From positions 1 through 64,000 of the forward strand of contig NZ_FOJP01000024.1 in the NCBI RefSeq assembly GCF_900111835.1: 64,000 bases of DNA. Direction: 5' to 3'. This document shows positions 1 through 8,840 of the stretch, piece after piece. The position numbers and the translations under genes are program-made. Within the stretch, counting starts at the first letter, position 1, and each line of letters starts with the position of its first letter. Origin of the DNA: Metapseudomonas otitidis. Lineage in GTDB: Bacteria; Pseudomonadota; Gammaproteobacteria; Pseudomonadales; Pseudomonadaceae. The notes below the pieces were generated by a model that did not search any database, was not told the origin of the DNA, and saw nothing but the letters and a program-made list of their open reading frames with translations.

Positions 1-107
1 CGCACTGGCCGGGGCCAGTTGAATGTTGCGGGCAGCGCGCGTGGAGGGTGGCCTCGGCGCGTAGCGACAGCCCGCCAAGGCCAACTTCCCTGTACCGGCT
101 TACTGCC

Positions 108-314
108 CATCCTGCATCCACGAATTACCGCGGTAGGTTGGGTTGAGCCACGCGAAGCCCAACAGGTATCAATGCACCGCTTTGTCGGGCTTCGCCGCAA
201 GGCGGCTCAACCCAACCTACAATACGGACTTATTGACTCGGCATCATGCATCCATGAATTACCGGTAGATTGGGTTGAGCCACGCGAAGCCCAACAGGTA
301 TCAATGCACCGCTT
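108..314. repeat. Two near-identical repeats of about 74 bp
   Basis: Copy A (108-182) and copy B (242-314) share almost the same sequence, beginning CATCNTGCATCCA and ending AATGCACCGCTT. Between them lies the complementary arm described separately. Copy B runs directly into the truncated resolvase frame, so this repeat pair marks the point where the 5' end of tnpR was lost. Left of it (1-107) no gene or recognisable site is seen. Confidence 0.75.
133..220. repeat. Long imperfect palindrome, REP-like intergenic element
   Basis: The left arm starts GTAGGTTGGGTTGAGCC and contains GCGAAGCCCAAC. The right arm contains GTCGGGCTTCGC and ends GGCTCAACCCAACCTAC. The two arms can pair over roughly 30 bases. 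Elements with this GTAGGTTGGGTTGAG motif are common intergenic repeats in Pseudomonas-type genomes. Function is unknown, and it may be a non-autonomous mobile palindrome. Confidence 0.6.
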
Positions 315-835
315 ACACCCCCAAGCCCTTCGTGCGCAAAGCGTTTGCCAAGGTGAGCAAGGTGTTCACCGACAAGGCATCGGGCAAGGACACCCAGCGC
401 CCCCAGCTCGAAGCGCTGCTGAGCTTCGTCCGCGAAGGCGATACAGTGGTGGTGCACAGCATGGATCGGCTGGCCCGCAACCTCGATGACCTGCGTCGCT
501 TGGTACAGAAGCTGACTCAGCGCGGCGTGCGCATCGAGTTCCTGAAGGAGGGCCTGGTGTTCACCGGCGAGGACTCGCCGATGGCCAACCTCATGTTGTC
601 GGTCATGGGGGCCTTCGCCGAGTTCGAGCGCGCCCTGATCCGTGAGCGGCAGCGCGAAGGCATCGCCCTGGCCAAGCAGCGCGGCGCGTACCGGGGCCGC
701 AAGAAGGCCCTGTCCGACGAGCAGGCTGCTACCCTGCGGCAGCGGGCGGCTGCCGGCGAGCCCAAGGCGCAGCTTGCCCGCGAGTTCAACATCAGCCGGG
801 AAACCCTCTACCAGTACCTCCGCACGGACGACTGA
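275..835 (+). pseudogene. Tn3-family serine resolvase TnpR, N-terminus replaced
   Basis: Homology to Tn21/Tn501-type resolvases begins only at KVFTDKASGKD (about base 355) and then continues to the normal C-terminus, including VVHSMDRLARNLDD, FTGEDSPMANLML, FAEFERALIRERQREG and the C-terminal helix-turn-helix ending YQYLRTDD. The family N-terminus, of the form RIGYxRVSxxDQN and carrying the catalytic serine, is absent. The upstream frame is instead read from repeat DNA with only a TTG start. The product should therefore be unable to catalyse cointegrate resolution, although the DNA-binding part is intact. It ends 3 bp before tnpA. The break coincides with the repeat pair at 108-314, so the inactivation probably came from a rearrangement there. 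Confidence 0.8.
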
Positions 836-838
836 TAC

Positions 839-3805
839 ATGCCGCGTCGCTTGATCCTCTCGGCCACGGAGCGGGACACCCTGCTTGCGTTGCCGGAAAG
901 CCAGGATGACCTGATCCGCTACTACACCTTCAACGATTCCGACCTGTCGCTGATCCGTCAGCGGCGCGGCGACGCCAACCGCCTGGGCTTCGCGGTGCAG
1001 CTCTGCCTGCTGCGCTACCCCGGCTATGCGCTGGGCACCGACAGCGAGCTGCCCGAGCCGGTCATCCTGTGGGTGGCCAAGCAGGTTCAGGCCGAGCCGG
1101 CGAGCTGGGCGAAGTACGGCGAGCGGGACGTGACTCGCCGCGAGCACGCCCAGGAACTGCGCACCTACCTGCAACTGGCTCCATTCGGCCTGTCGGACTT
1201 CCGCGTCCTGGTGCGCGAATTGACCGAGCTGGCCCAGCAAACCGACAAGAGCTTGCTGCTGGCCGGTCAGGCGCTGGAGAGCCTGCGGCAGAAGCGGCGC
1301 ATCCTGCCGGCGCTGAGCGTGATCGACCGGGCCTGCTCGGAGGCCATTGCGCGGGCCAATCGGCGGGTCTACCGCGCCCTGGTCGAACCACTCACGGACT
1401 CGCATCGGGCCAAGCTGGACGAGCTGTTGAAGCTCAAGGCCGGCAGCAGCATCACCTGGTTGACCTGGCTGCGACAGGCACCGCTGAAACCCAACTCCCG
1501 GCACATGCTTGAACACATCGAGCGGCTGAAGACATTTCAGCTGGTGGACTTGCCCGAAGGCCTGGGCCGGCACATCCACCAGAACCGCCTGCTCAAGCTG
1601 GCCCGCGAGGGTGGGCAGATGACGCCCAAAGACCTCGGCAAGTTCGAGCCGCAGCGACGTTACGCGACCCTGGCCGCCGTGGTGCTGGAGAGCACCGCGA
1701 CCGTGATTGATGAACTGGTCGATTTGCATGACCGTATCCTGGTCAAGCTGTTCAGCAGCGCGAAGCACAAGCATCAGCAGCAGTTCCAGAAGCAGGGCAA
1801 GGCGATCAACGACAAGGTGCGCCTGTACTCAAAAATCGGCCAGGCTCTGCTGGAAGCCAAGGAAAGCGGCAGCGATCCCTACGCGGCCATCGAGGCGGTG
1901 ATTCCCTGGGATGAGTTCACCGAGAGCGTCAGCGAGGCCGAGCTGCTGGCCCGGCCGGAGGGCTTCGATCATCTGCACCTGGTCGGCGAGAACTTCGCCA
2001 CCCTGCGCCGCTACACGCCGGCCCTGCTGGAGGTACTGGAACTGCGCGCCGCACCGGCCGCGCAAGGCGTGCTGGCAGCCGTGCAGACCCTGCGCGAGAT
2101 GAACGCCGACAACTTGCGCAAGGTGCCGGCCGATGCGCTCACAGACTTCATCAAGCCGCGCTGGAAGCCGCTGGTGATCACCCCGGAAGGCCTCGACCGG
2201 CGCTTCTACGAAATCTGCGCCCTGTCCGAACTGAAAAATGCCCTGCGCTCCGGCGACATCTGGGTCAAAGGCTCGCGGCAGTTCCGCGACTTCGACGACT
2301 ATCTGCTGCCGGCAGAGAAGTTCGCCGCGCTCAAGCACGAGCAGGCCCTGCCCCTGGCGATCAACCCGAACAGCGACCAGTACCTGGAAGAGCGTTTACA
2401 GCTGCTGGACGAGCAGTTGGCCATCGTCACCCGCCTGGCCAAGGACAACGAGTTGCCCGATGCCATCCTCACCGAGTCCGGGCTGAAGATCACCCCACTG
2501 GATTCTGCGGTGCCGGATCGGGCGCAGGCGCTGATCGACCAGACCAGCCAGTTGCTGCCGCGCATCAAGATCACCGAACTGCTGATGGACGTGGACGACT
2601 GGACGGGCTTCAGCCGCCACTTCACCCACCTGAAGGACGGTGCCGAGACCAAAGACCGGACGTTGCTGCTGTCCGCAATCCTCGGTGATGCGATCAACCT
2701 CGGGCTGACCAAGATGGCCGAGTCGAGCCCCGGCCTGACCTACGCCAAGCTGTCCTGGCTGCAAGCCTGGCACATCCGCGACGAAACCTACTCGGCGGCC
2801 CTGGCCGAGCTGGTCAACCACCAGTACCACCATGCCTTCGCCGCCCACTGGGGCGACGGCACCACCTCATCCTCCGATGGCCAGCGCTTCCGCGCAGGCG
2901 GCCGGGGCGAAAGCACCGGGCACGTCAACCCGAAGTACGGCAGCGAGCCGGGACGGCTGTTCTACACCCACATCTCCGACCAGTACGCGCCGTTCAGCAC
3001 CCGCGTGGTGAATGTCGGCGTGCGCGATTCCACCTATGTGCTCGACGGCTTGCTGTACCACGAGTCCGATCTACGGATCGAGGAGCACTACACCGACACG
3101 GCCGGCTTCACCGATCACGTCTTTGCCCTGATGCACCTGCTGGGCTTCCGCTTCGCGCCACGCATCCGCGACCTCGGCGAAACCAAACTGTACGTGCCGC
3201 AGGTCGTGCAGGCCTACCCGACGCTGCGCCCGCTGATCGGCGGCACCCTGAACATCAAGCACGTCCGCGCCCATTGGGACGACATCCTGCGCCTGGCCAG
3301 CTCGATCAAGCAGGGCACGGTCACCGCCTCGCTGATGCTGCGCAAGCTCGGCAGCTATCCGCGCCAGAACGGCCTGGCCGTGGCCCTGCGCGAGCTGGGC
3401 CGGATCGAGCGCACGCTGTTCATCCTCGACTGGTTGCAGAGCGTCGAGCTGCGCCGCCGCGTGCATGCCGGATTGAACAAGGGGGAAGCGCGCAACTCCC
3501 TGGCCAGGGCGGTGTTCTTCAACCGCCTCGGTGAGATCAGGGATCGGAGCTTCGAGCAGCAGCGCTATCGGGCCAGCGGCCTCAACCTGGTGACGGCGGC
3601 TATCGTGCTGTGGAACACAGTGTATCTGGAACGCGCCACCCAGGGGCTGGTCGAGGCTGGTAAGCCGGTGGACGGCGAGCTGCTGCAATACCTGTCGCCG
3701 CTGGGTTGGGAACACATCAACCTAACCGGCGATTACGTCTGGCGGCAGAGCCGCCGGCTTGAAGACGGGAAGTTCAGGCCGCTACGGTTGCCCGGAAAAC
3801 CTTAG
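839..3805 (+). CDS. tnpA: Tn3-family transposase TnpA, Tn21/Tn501-like
   Basis: This 988-residue protein has the full length expected of a Tn3-family DDE transposase, which carries out replicative transposition. The N-terminus ([19 protein letters not shown]) and the DUF4158-type region are intact. The catalytic segment shows [10 protein letters not shown] (first Asp, about residue 689), [11 protein letters not shown] (second Asp, about 765) and [20 protein letters not shown] (Glu, about 880). The stop codon lies inside the 38-bp terminal inverted repeat, as in Tn21. It is preceded by a defective tnpR. The gene looks intact and could act on this copy or in trans on related elements. Confidence 0.95.
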   Translation: MPRRLILSATERDTLLALPESQDDLIRYYTFNDSDLSLIRQRRGDANRLGFAVQLCLLRYPGYALGTDSELPEPVILWVAKQVQAEPASWAKYGERDVTRREHAQELRTYLQLAPFGLSDFRVLVRELTELAQQTDKSLLLAGQALESLRQKRRILPALSVIDRACSEAIARANRRVYRALVEPLTDSHRAKLDELLKLKAGSSITWLTWLRQAPLKPNSRHMLEHIERLKTFQLVDLPEGLGRHIHQNRLLKLAREGGQMTPKDLGKFEPQRRYATLAAVVLESTATVIDELVDLHDRILVKLFSSAKHKHQQQFQKQGKAINDKVRLYSKIGQALLEAKESGSDPYAAIEAVIPWDEFTESVSEAELLARPEGFDHLHLVGENFATLRRYTPALLEVLELRAAPAAQGVLAAVQTLREMNADNLRKVPADALTDFIKPRWKPLVITPEGLDRRFYEICALSELKNALRSGDIWVKGSRQFRDFDDYLLPAEKFAALKHEQALPLAINPNSDQYLEERLQLLDEQLAIVTRLAKDNELPDAILTESGLKITPLDSAVPDRAQALIDQTSQLLPRIKITELLMDVDDWTGFSRHFTHLKDGAETKDRTLLLSAILGDAINLGLTKMAESSPGLTYAKLSWLQAWHIRDETYSAALAELVNHQYHHAFAAHWGDGTTSSSDGQRFRAGGRGESTGHVNPKYGSEPGRLFYTHISDQYAPFSTRVVNVGVRDSTYVLDGLLYHESDLRIEEHYTDTAGFTDHVFALMHLLGFRFAPRIRDLGETKLYVPQVVQAYPTLRPLIGGTLNIKHVRAHWDDILRLASSIKQGTVTASLMLRKLGSYPRQNGLAVALRELGRIERTLFILDWLQSVELRRRVHAGLNKGEARNSLARAVFFNRLGEIRDRSFEQQRYRASGLNLVTAAIVLWNTVYLERATQGLVEAGKPVDGELLQYLSPLGWEHINLTGDYVWRQSRRLEDGKFRPLRLPGKP

Positions 3806-3838
3806 CGTACGATTTTTTCCGTTTTCTCTATTCGCCCC
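3801..3838. repeat. Right terminal inverted repeat (38 bp) of the Tn3-family transposon
   Basis: The 38 bases start CTTAGCGTACG and end TTCGCCCC. Read inward from the end this is GGGGCGAA...CGTACGCTAAG, the form of Tn21-subgroup ends. It overlaps the last codons of tnpA. The base after it (3839) begins a virB10 coding frame, which fixes the insertion point. The matching left end lies outside the window. Confidence 0.9.
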
Positions 3839-3840
3839 TA

Positions 3841-4401
3841 ACCCAGGGCTCTATGCTGGACTGCCAGCTCGAAACCAAGATCGTTTCCACTGTGCCCGGC
3901 ATGACTACCTGCTACACAACTCGGGACATTTACTCGACCAATGGCCGCGTTGTGCTGCTGGATCGTGGCTCCAAGGTCGTCGGCCAGTACCAGGGCGGCA
4001 TGACTCAGGGCCAGGCGCGAATCTTCGTCCTGTGGACGCGGGTTGAAACGCCTACCGGCGTCGTTATCAACCTCGATTCGCCAGGCGCTGGCCCACTTGG
4101 CGAAGGCGGTCTAGGTGGCTGGGTGGATACCCATTTCTGGAAGCGTTTCGGCGGGGCAATCATGTTGAGCATGATTGGCGATGTGGGCGACTTCCTGTCT
4201 AACAAGGCGTCGCAGGGCGATTCAGACCGGATCACCTTCGATAACACTTCGGATAGTAGCCAGGATATGGCCGCTACCGCGCTCGAAAACACTATTAACA
4301 TCCCACCGACCCTGTACAAGAACCAGGGCGAGCGGTTGCAAATCTTCGTCGCACGCGACCTTGATTTCAGCGGAGTATATAACCTTGAACGCAGCAACTA
4401 G
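3841..4401 (+). pseudogene. virB10: virB10 (type IV secretion), 5' part cut off by the transposon
   Basis: The open frame enters directly from the transposon end as TQGSMLDCQLETKIVSTVPG, the conserved start of the VirB10/TrbI C-terminal domain. It continues through LLDRGSKVVGQYQ, VINLDSPGAGPLGEGGLGG, a hydrophobic helix (FGGAIMLSMIGDVGDFL) and ERLQIFVARDLDFSGVY. VirB10 spans inner and outer membranes in conjugative type IV machines, and this C-terminal domain forms part of the outer-membrane core. The cytoplasmic N-terminus, inner-membrane helix and proline-rich linker are missing. About 185 residues remain. It overlaps the start of virB11 by 17 bp. Confidence 0.88.
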
Positions 4402-5440
4402 CTTAGCCCTTGGGCGCGACGCCACGGTTAATCAGCTCATGCGGCCTATCGTGCCGCACCTGGAGCGTGGTGATGTGGTCGAGGTCACTATCAATCGCCC
4501 CGGCGAGCTGTGGGCAAAAACCTTTCAAGGCTGGGAACCTGTCAAGGTTCCCGAGCTGACCATGCCCTACCTCAAGAGCCTGGCGAACGCTATCGCCGTG
4601 TTCAACGGCATTTCCCTGGCCAGCATCACGTCTGTGGTGCTGCCAGGCGGGCAACGCGGCCAGATTGTCCTGCCGCCTGCCTGCATCGACGACACGCTGT
4701 CGCTTTCCATCCGAAAGCATTCGCTGGTGGTCAAGACGCTCGATGAGCTGGACGCCGAGGGTGCTTTCGAGTCCTTCGATGACGTGAGTTTCAACAAGCC
4801 AACGGCTGCCGAGGCGGCAGCCCTGGTGCTGAAGCGCGACTTCACTCGCCTGACGCCTGCCGAGGCCGAGCTGTTGGCCTTGAAGCGCGAAGGTCGCATG
4901 CGTGACTTCCTCGACCTGTGCGTCCAGTCGCACCGAAACATCATCATTGCGGGCAAGACTGGATCGGGCAAAACCACGTTCGCCAGGTCGCTGATTGAGC
5001 GCGTGCCCAACAGTGAGCGCCTAGTCACCATCGAGGACGTTCACGAACTGTTCCTGGAGAATCACCCGAACCGCGTTCACATGATTTATGGGTACGGCAA
5101 GGGCCGCGTCTCTGCGGTCGAAGCGCTGCGTTCCTGCATGCGTCAGTCGCCGGATCGAATCTTTCTGGCTGAGCTGCGCGGCGATGAAGCATGGGAGTAC
5201 CTGGGCAGCCTCAACACGGCGCACCCTGGTTCGATCACCACTACGCACGCGAACAACGCTATCCAGACCTTCCAGCGTGTCGGCACCTTGATCAAACAGT
5301 CTGAGGTCGGGCGCGTGCTCGATCTGGATATGATCAACCGGACGCTCTTCAGCACGATTGACGTGGTGCTGTACTTCTCCGACCGGAAGCTCTGCGAAGT
5401 GTTCTATGACCCCGTGTTTGCCAAAGAGCAAATGCGCTGA
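4385..5440 (+). CDS. virB11: VirB11-type secretion ATPase
   Basis: VirB11 is a hexameric traffic ATPase that powers assembly of, and transfer through, type IV secretion systems. The 351-residue product has the Walker A motif GKTGSGKTTFARSL, the Asp box TIEDVHELFL, the Walker B region SPDRIFLAELRGDEAW and the His box GSITTTHANNAIQTFQR. I chose the TTG at 4385 because a GGAG lies 9 bases upstream and the start overlaps the end of virB10, which suggests translational coupling. An ATG at 4439 is the alternative. It appears intact, but its partner VirB10 is destroyed and no other virB gene is in the window, so it is probably a relic of a conjugative element. Confidence 0.93.
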   Translation: MNAATSLALGRDATVNQLMRPIVPHLERGDVVEVTINRPGELWAKTFQGWEPVKVPELTMPYLKSLANAIAVFNGISLASITSVVLPGGQRGQIVLPPACIDDTLSLSIRKHSLVVKTLDELDAEGAFESFDDVSFNKPTAAEAAALVLKRDFTRLTPAEAELLALKREGRMRDFLDLCVQSHRNIIIAGKTGSGKTTFARSLIERVPNSERLVTIEDVHELFLENHPNRVHMIYGYGKGRVSAVEALRSCMRQSPDRIFLAELRGDEAWEYLGSLNTAHPGSITTTHANNAIQTFQRVGTLIKQSEVGRVLDLDMINRTLFSTIDVVLYFSDRKLCEVFYDPVFAKEQMR

Positions 5441-5547
5441 CGGAAAGGAAGCCGTTCGCCTTTGGCCTAACGGTTGCGCCACCTGCTTAGTGGTGGGCAG
5501 CTCGGGGCATCCGAGCACCATTTTTTCAGCATGACCAGGAGGCACCA

Positions 5548-5847
5548 ATGAATAACCCAGCTCTCGACGCAAACCAGGTTCGTGCGCTGCACGTTCTTGG
5601 TCAGACCCTGGCGCAGATTCGCTCTCTCGCCCGTGCCCAAGGCTCCCCAGCCGACCGCTTGAACGCCATAGGCGCGCTTGCCGACGCTATGCACAACGTC
5701 CCTATGACGGTCGCCCATCCCGACCGCTACGACGCTTCCGAGATTGGCAGCGCCATCAGCGCCGTTGCTGCCATTCATCGCAAGCAAGGCGCAGCCGCTG
5801 CTGCCGCCTCTCTCGCTGCCAGCGGGCATCTGGAGTCGAATCTATGA
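5548..5847 (+). CDS. Small hypothetical protein downstream of virB11
   Basis: The product is 99 residues, Ala-rich and soluble (MNNPALDANQVRALHVLGQ..., LARAQGSPADRLNAIGALADAMHNVP, ending AAAAAASLAASGHLESNL). A strong ribosome-binding site (AGGAGG) lies 6 bases before the ATG. It sits 107 bp after virB11 on the same strand and its stop overlaps the next start (ATGA). No family is recognised. The position suggests a gene of the same conjugative region, with no evidence for a specific role. Confidence 0.65.
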   Translation: MNNPALDANQVRALHVLGQTLAQIRSLARAQGSPADRLNAIGALADAMHNVPMTVAHPDRYDASEIGSAISAVAAIHRKQGAAAAAASLAASGHLESNL

Positions 5848-5981
5848 TTTCGTGCGCTGGCTGCGCCATTTCGGGCGCATTCGGGCCTGAAGCACAGGCG
5901 CGTTCTATCGAGGCACTGCCTACCGTGCTTTTGCTTGTCGTCGTCTGTGTTGTGGTTGTTTCTGGGGTTATGCCGAGATAA
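5844..5981 (+). pseudogene. Small membrane protein gene cut by a transposon end
   Basis: The frame starts at an ATG that overlaps the previous stop (ATGA). It codes for about 45 residues: a short Cys-containing start (MISCAGCAISG), then a hydrophobic segment (LPTVLLLVVVCVVVVSG). The last five codons and the stop come from the transposon end that starts at 5964, so the original gene was probably longer. One membrane-spanning helix is visible. Coupling to the upstream gene suggests both belong to the same lost conjugation operon. Confidence 0.5.
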
Positions 5982-6010
5982 GGCAAAAATTAGGACATTC
6001 GCTCTGTAAG
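5964..6010. repeat. Left end of a second Tn3-family element (Tn4651/Tn5041 type)
   Basis: The sequence begins GGGGTTATGCCGAGATAAGG and ends GCTCTGTAAG (47 bp). The GGGG start, the length and the position 104 bp before a Tn3-type transposase start fit a terminal inverted repeat. I associate it from memory with the Tn4651/Tn5041 group. No complementary copy was found downstream, so only one end of this element survives here. Confidence 0.6.
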
Positions 6011-6114
6011 CCAATGATTTAAAAGATCATTCTGGATCTTATGACTTACTGACCAACCACCGTCTGGCTAGACGTCTATGCTGATGCTTTTGCCTTGCTT
6101 GTGGGGTGTGCTCA

Positions 6115-6426
6115 ATGGCATCGGTGGAAAGAACAGCCTATCCGGTCTTGCCCAGTCAGCTACCAGCCAAGGAGCTTCATCGAAGCTATTCCCTGTCTGA
6201 TTCAGAGATCGAATGGGTCAACAACACCGCTAAGAGTCCAGCGCTCTCGATTGGGCTGGCAGTCCAGTTAAAGGTGTTTCAGCAACTGCACTATCTGGTG
6301 GAACTGGAAGACGCAACCCCTGAACAACTCTTCATCTCGGCTGTGCTTCCAACCCGCCAACAGGTGCCCAATCGTGTGAGGGTCTTTCTCGACCGGCTGG
6401 AGGCTGTTCTGAGCGATTCGAAGTGA
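6115..6426 (+). pseudogene. Tn3-family transposase, N-terminal fragment
   Basis: The frame starts MASVERTAYPVLPSQLPAKE, followed by LHRSYSLSDSEIEWV and LSIGLAVQLKVFQQLHYL. This is the N-terminal DUF4158 region of a Tn3-family transposase different from the one at 839-3805. About 103 residues remain of the roughly 1,000 expected, and the reading frame ends at 6426 after RVRVFLDRLEAVLSDSK. The catalytic region is lost, so the element cannot move on its own. A GTG nine bases earlier is a less likely start because family members begin with MASVERTAYP. Confidence 0.8.
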
Positions 6427-6445
6427 TCGCTATTGGCCGATCGAG

Positions 6446-6468
6446 ACGGGAGCTGCTGGAGCTCCCGT
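6446..6468. terminator. Perfect hairpin between the transposon remnant and the hydrolase gene
   Basis: Arms ACGGGAGCT and AGCTCCCGT (9 bp, perfect) enclose a GCTGG loop. It lies 41 bases beyond the stop codon of the minus-strand hydrolase. No clear T-run follows, so it may be a weak terminator or only a structural barrier. Confidence 0.4.
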
Positions 6469-6508
6469 ATATGGATGTGAACGTGGGTGTGAACATTCTT
6501 TATCAGGA

Positions 6509-7297
6509 TTACCGCCCTTCGAGTTTTTTCACCACTTCGTCGGTAGTCATCACACCGTTGGCGATATAGCGGAAGTTGACCAACGCGCTACCGTATCCGT
6601 CGCCATCAGGCAGCTTCGGTCCGGCCACCGCATCACGCACGACGATGACTTCAAAACCCCGTTCGAGGAACTCACGAAGGTGCGACTCAACGCACAGGTT
6701 GGAGGCCATGCCGGCCAGGACGATTTTGTCGATGCGCTGTTTGCGCAATTGCAGCATCAGGTCGTTGCTTTGCGGTCCGTACAACTTGTGTGGTGAGGCG
6801 ATGATGGTCTTGCCGTCTTCGATGAAGGGCTTGAACTCCTGCATGAAATCGGCCCCCGAGTTACGGAACCCATCGAGCGTCAAGGCACCTTTGCGATCGA
6901 ACAGCCCGAGCTTGTGCTGCACGGACTCTGCTGGCGCCTCAAACTCCCATTTGTGATCGTGGGGATAGTAGTAGTGGGGTGAGATGGCTACGGTTGCTCC
7001 GGCCTGCTTGAACGCTTTGAACAGTTGGTTCAGGTGCGGCACCAGTTTTTGCTCGGTGACGCTCTCACCGAAGACCGCCCAGCCGGCACCGTCTTTACTC
7101 ATGAAGTCGATCTGCGGGTCGATCACCACCAAAGCGGTGCGACTGGAATCCCACTCGAAAGTGGAAGCCGGGAGCGCCGGCTTGACCGGGTCAGCATACG
7201 GGTCTTCGGCGGCGTTGCCCATGCCGGGGGCCATCAGTAACGCGGCCAGCAACGGGGCGCAGGCGAGAAATTTACCGGGACGAATGTTGAAGGTCAT
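6509..7297 (-). CDS. Exported isochorismatase-fold cysteine hydrolase
   Basis: The product is 262 residues with a Sec-type signal peptide (MTFNIRPGKFLACAPLLAAL, then ending in ...GNAAEDP). The mature part is an isochorismatase/nicotinamidase-fold hydrolase: RTALVVIDPQIDF carries the nucleophile-supporting Asp, DGKTIIASPHKL provides a Lys-containing strand, and KIVLAGMASNLCVESH carries the catalytic Cys. The ATG at 7297 is preferred because GAGGA precedes it and the signal peptide starts there. The substrate is unknown. Family members act on amides such as nicotinamide, pyrazinamide or N-carbamoyl compounds. A periplasmic location is unusual for the fold. It is divergent from a GlxA-type regulator that probably controls it. 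Confidence 0.85.
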   Translation of the reverse strand: MTFNIRPGKFLACAPLLAALLMAPGMGNAAEDPYADPVKPALPASTFEWDSSRTALVVIDPQIDFMSKDGAGWAVFGESVTEQKLVPHLNQLFKAFKQAGATVAISPHYYYPHDHKWEFEAPAESVQHKLGLFDRKGALTLDGFRNSGADFMQEFKPFIEDGKTIIASPHKLYGPQSNDLMLQLRKQRIDKIVLAGMASNLCVESHLREFLERGFEVIVVRDAVAGPKLPDGDGYGSALVNFRYIANGVMTTDEVVKKLEGR

Positions 7298-7488
7298 TTG
7301 CAAGTCCTCATGCATGTTTAGTGCATTCAAGGTACGTTGCGAGGTCCCGGCGCAATGGACATTTTTCCTTGGCTTTCGGACAAGAAGCGCGGCACCTGGC
7401 GTGCGCCAGCGGCATGACAACTGTGATGACCTTAGAGGTGGCAACCGCGTACCATGACGCCATCACTCGGACTTCGGGCGTTTCGTTC

Positions 7489-8457
7489 ATGCAGCGTCAT
7501 ATCTGTTTTCTGGTTTACTCAGGCTTTGTCCTGCTTGATCTGAGCGGCCCGCTCGAAGCCTTCAGTAACGCCAATCGTGGACGTCCCTCAAGCTATCGAT
7601 TCACCATTGCCTCACTGGAGGGCGGATTGATCGAAGCGTCGAGTGGGCTGCAGATTGCAACTGAAGCGATACAGGCTGTCGAGCGCTTCGATACGCTCAT
7701 CATTGTCGGCGCGCCAACCGCGCCGATCGATGACAGGATGCCCTCATTGGCCGCGATCATACGGCAGATATCCGCGAACTCACGTCGCACGGCGAGTGTG
7801 TGTACGGGCGCCTTTTTGCTTGCCGAGAGCGGTTTGCTCGATGGCCGCGTGGCCACCACCCACTGGAACTATGCGCCGCAGTTGCAAGCGCGATACCCGT
7901 TGCTGCAGGTCAATGGAGACAGAATCTGGACCGAAGACGGCAATGTCTGGACGTCCGCGGGCATGTCGGCGGGTATCGATATGACCCTGGCCATGATTGA
8001 GCAAGACCTGGGCAAGGAAGTGTCGCGGTCCGTCGCGCGCATGCTGGTGGTTTATTATCAGCGGCCAGGGGGGCAGTACCAGTTTTCTTCGTTGCTGGAT
8101 TTTGACCCGGGCTCGGACCGAATCCGTGCGGTGCTCACGTATGCGCGCGATCACCTGCATGAAGATTTGCCCGTTGAACGTCTGGCCGACGTTGCCAATA
8201 TGAGCGTGCGCCAGTTTGGCCGCGTGTTTGCGGCGGCTATCGGCGTGACGCCCTCCAAAGCGGTCGAACGTCTACGTATTGAGTCGGCACGGCCGTTGGT
8301 TGAGGACAGCAACCAGACGTTCGAGGGGATAGCCAGGCGCTGCGGATTCGGCGATGCCGATCACATGCTTCGCAGTTTCATGCGTGTGGTCGGACGCACG
8401 CCACAAGAGCTGCGGCGCAGTAGCCGACAGGCAAAACTCGATGGTTCCAGGGTATGA
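7489..8457 (+). CDS. GlxA-family AraC-type transcriptional regulator with DJ-1/PfpI domain
   Basis: The N-terminal half (MQRHICFLVYSGFVLLDLSG, TLIIVGAPTAP, TASVCTGAFLLAESGLLDG) is a DJ-1/PfpI-like sensing domain with the nucleophile-elbow Cys in SVCTGAF. The C-terminal half has two AraC-type helix-turn-helix motifs (LPVERLADVANMSVRQFGRVF and FEGIARRCGFGDADHMLRSFMRVVGRTPQ). The product is 322 residues, the normal length of GlxA regulators. The ATG at 7489 is chosen because family members begin at this point. Longer frames up to 7321 add unrelated sequence. It is divergent from the exported hydrolase and followed by the stub of a second isochorismatase gene. Similar regulators are often found beside such hydrolases. 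Confidence 0.88.
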   Translation: MQRHICFLVYSGFVLLDLSGPLEAFSNANRGRPSSYRFTIASLEGGLIEASSGLQIATEAIQAVERFDTLIIVGAPTAPIDDRMPSLAAIIRQISANSRRTASVCTGAFLLAESGLLDGRVATTHWNYAPQLQARYPLLQVNGDRIWTEDGNVWTSAGMSAGIDMTLAMIEQDLGKEVSRSVARMLVVYYQRPGGQYQFSSLLDFDPGSDRIRAVLTYARDHLHEDLPVERLADVANMSVRQFGRVFAAAIGVTPSKAVERLRIESARPLVEDSNQTFEGIARRCGFGDADHMLRSFMRVVGRTPQELRRSSRQAKLDGSRV

Positions 8458-8499
8458 GTCAGGCGCAATGCCCGGGCACCGATTAATGCGTGAAGCAGC

Positions 8500-8553
8500 G
8501 CGAAACGACTCTTGTACGTCGATGACAATGAGTGCAGTTTTCTGAGCGGACAT
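8500..8553 (-). pseudogene. N-terminal stub of a second isochorismatase-family gene
   Basis: On the minus strand the frame MSAQKTALIVIDVQESFR is the canonical start of a cytoplasmic isochorismatase-family hydrolase, preceded by a GAGGA ribosome-binding site. After about 18 codons similarity stops and the frame runs into DNA antisense to the end of the regulator gene. The gene has lost over 90 percent of its length, probably by a deletion that brought the regulator end next to it. Confidence 0.6.
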
Positions 8554-8808
8554 TGTGGCATTCCTCAGCGGTTTAGGAGGTTACGAGGTTAGCCATGCTG
8601 CACATTGCCAGAAATGCCTGAGGCAGACGAAATCAGGACATTTCACGCCAATCAATCGTAGGCGAAATGAAACACCACCGGCGATTATGAATCTGGTTGT
8701 GTTCACCTGTTGAATCCAGAGCCGATTGCTGTCACCCATGGATGACTGCTTCTGGCCGATAGTTGCCCGCTGTCACCGGCTGCAATCGGCCAGCAGCGGA
8801 CAGTGAGT
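8554..8808. other. Intergenic DNA without a recognisable gene
   Basis: About 255 bp. A stretch near 8735-8800 has a near-repeat pair, GCTGTCACCCATGG and CGCTGTCACCGGCT. No coding frame with a credible start was found. Confidence 0.4.
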
Positions 8809-8830
8809 GGCAGCCCCGGGTAGGGCTGCC
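8809..8830 (-). terminator. Hairpin terminating the HupE/anchor operon
   Basis: Arms GGCAGCCC and GGGCTGCC enclose CGGGTA, 10 bases past the stop codon of the minus-strand gene at 8841-9518. No long T-run follows on that strand, so strength is uncertain. Confidence 0.5.
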
Positions 8831-8840
8831 TGACGAAGCG

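Noticed and set aside
230..1774. A minus-strand frame of 514 codons opposite tnpR and tnpA
   Set aside because: It is antisense to well-conserved resolvase and transposase sequence and has no domain of its own.
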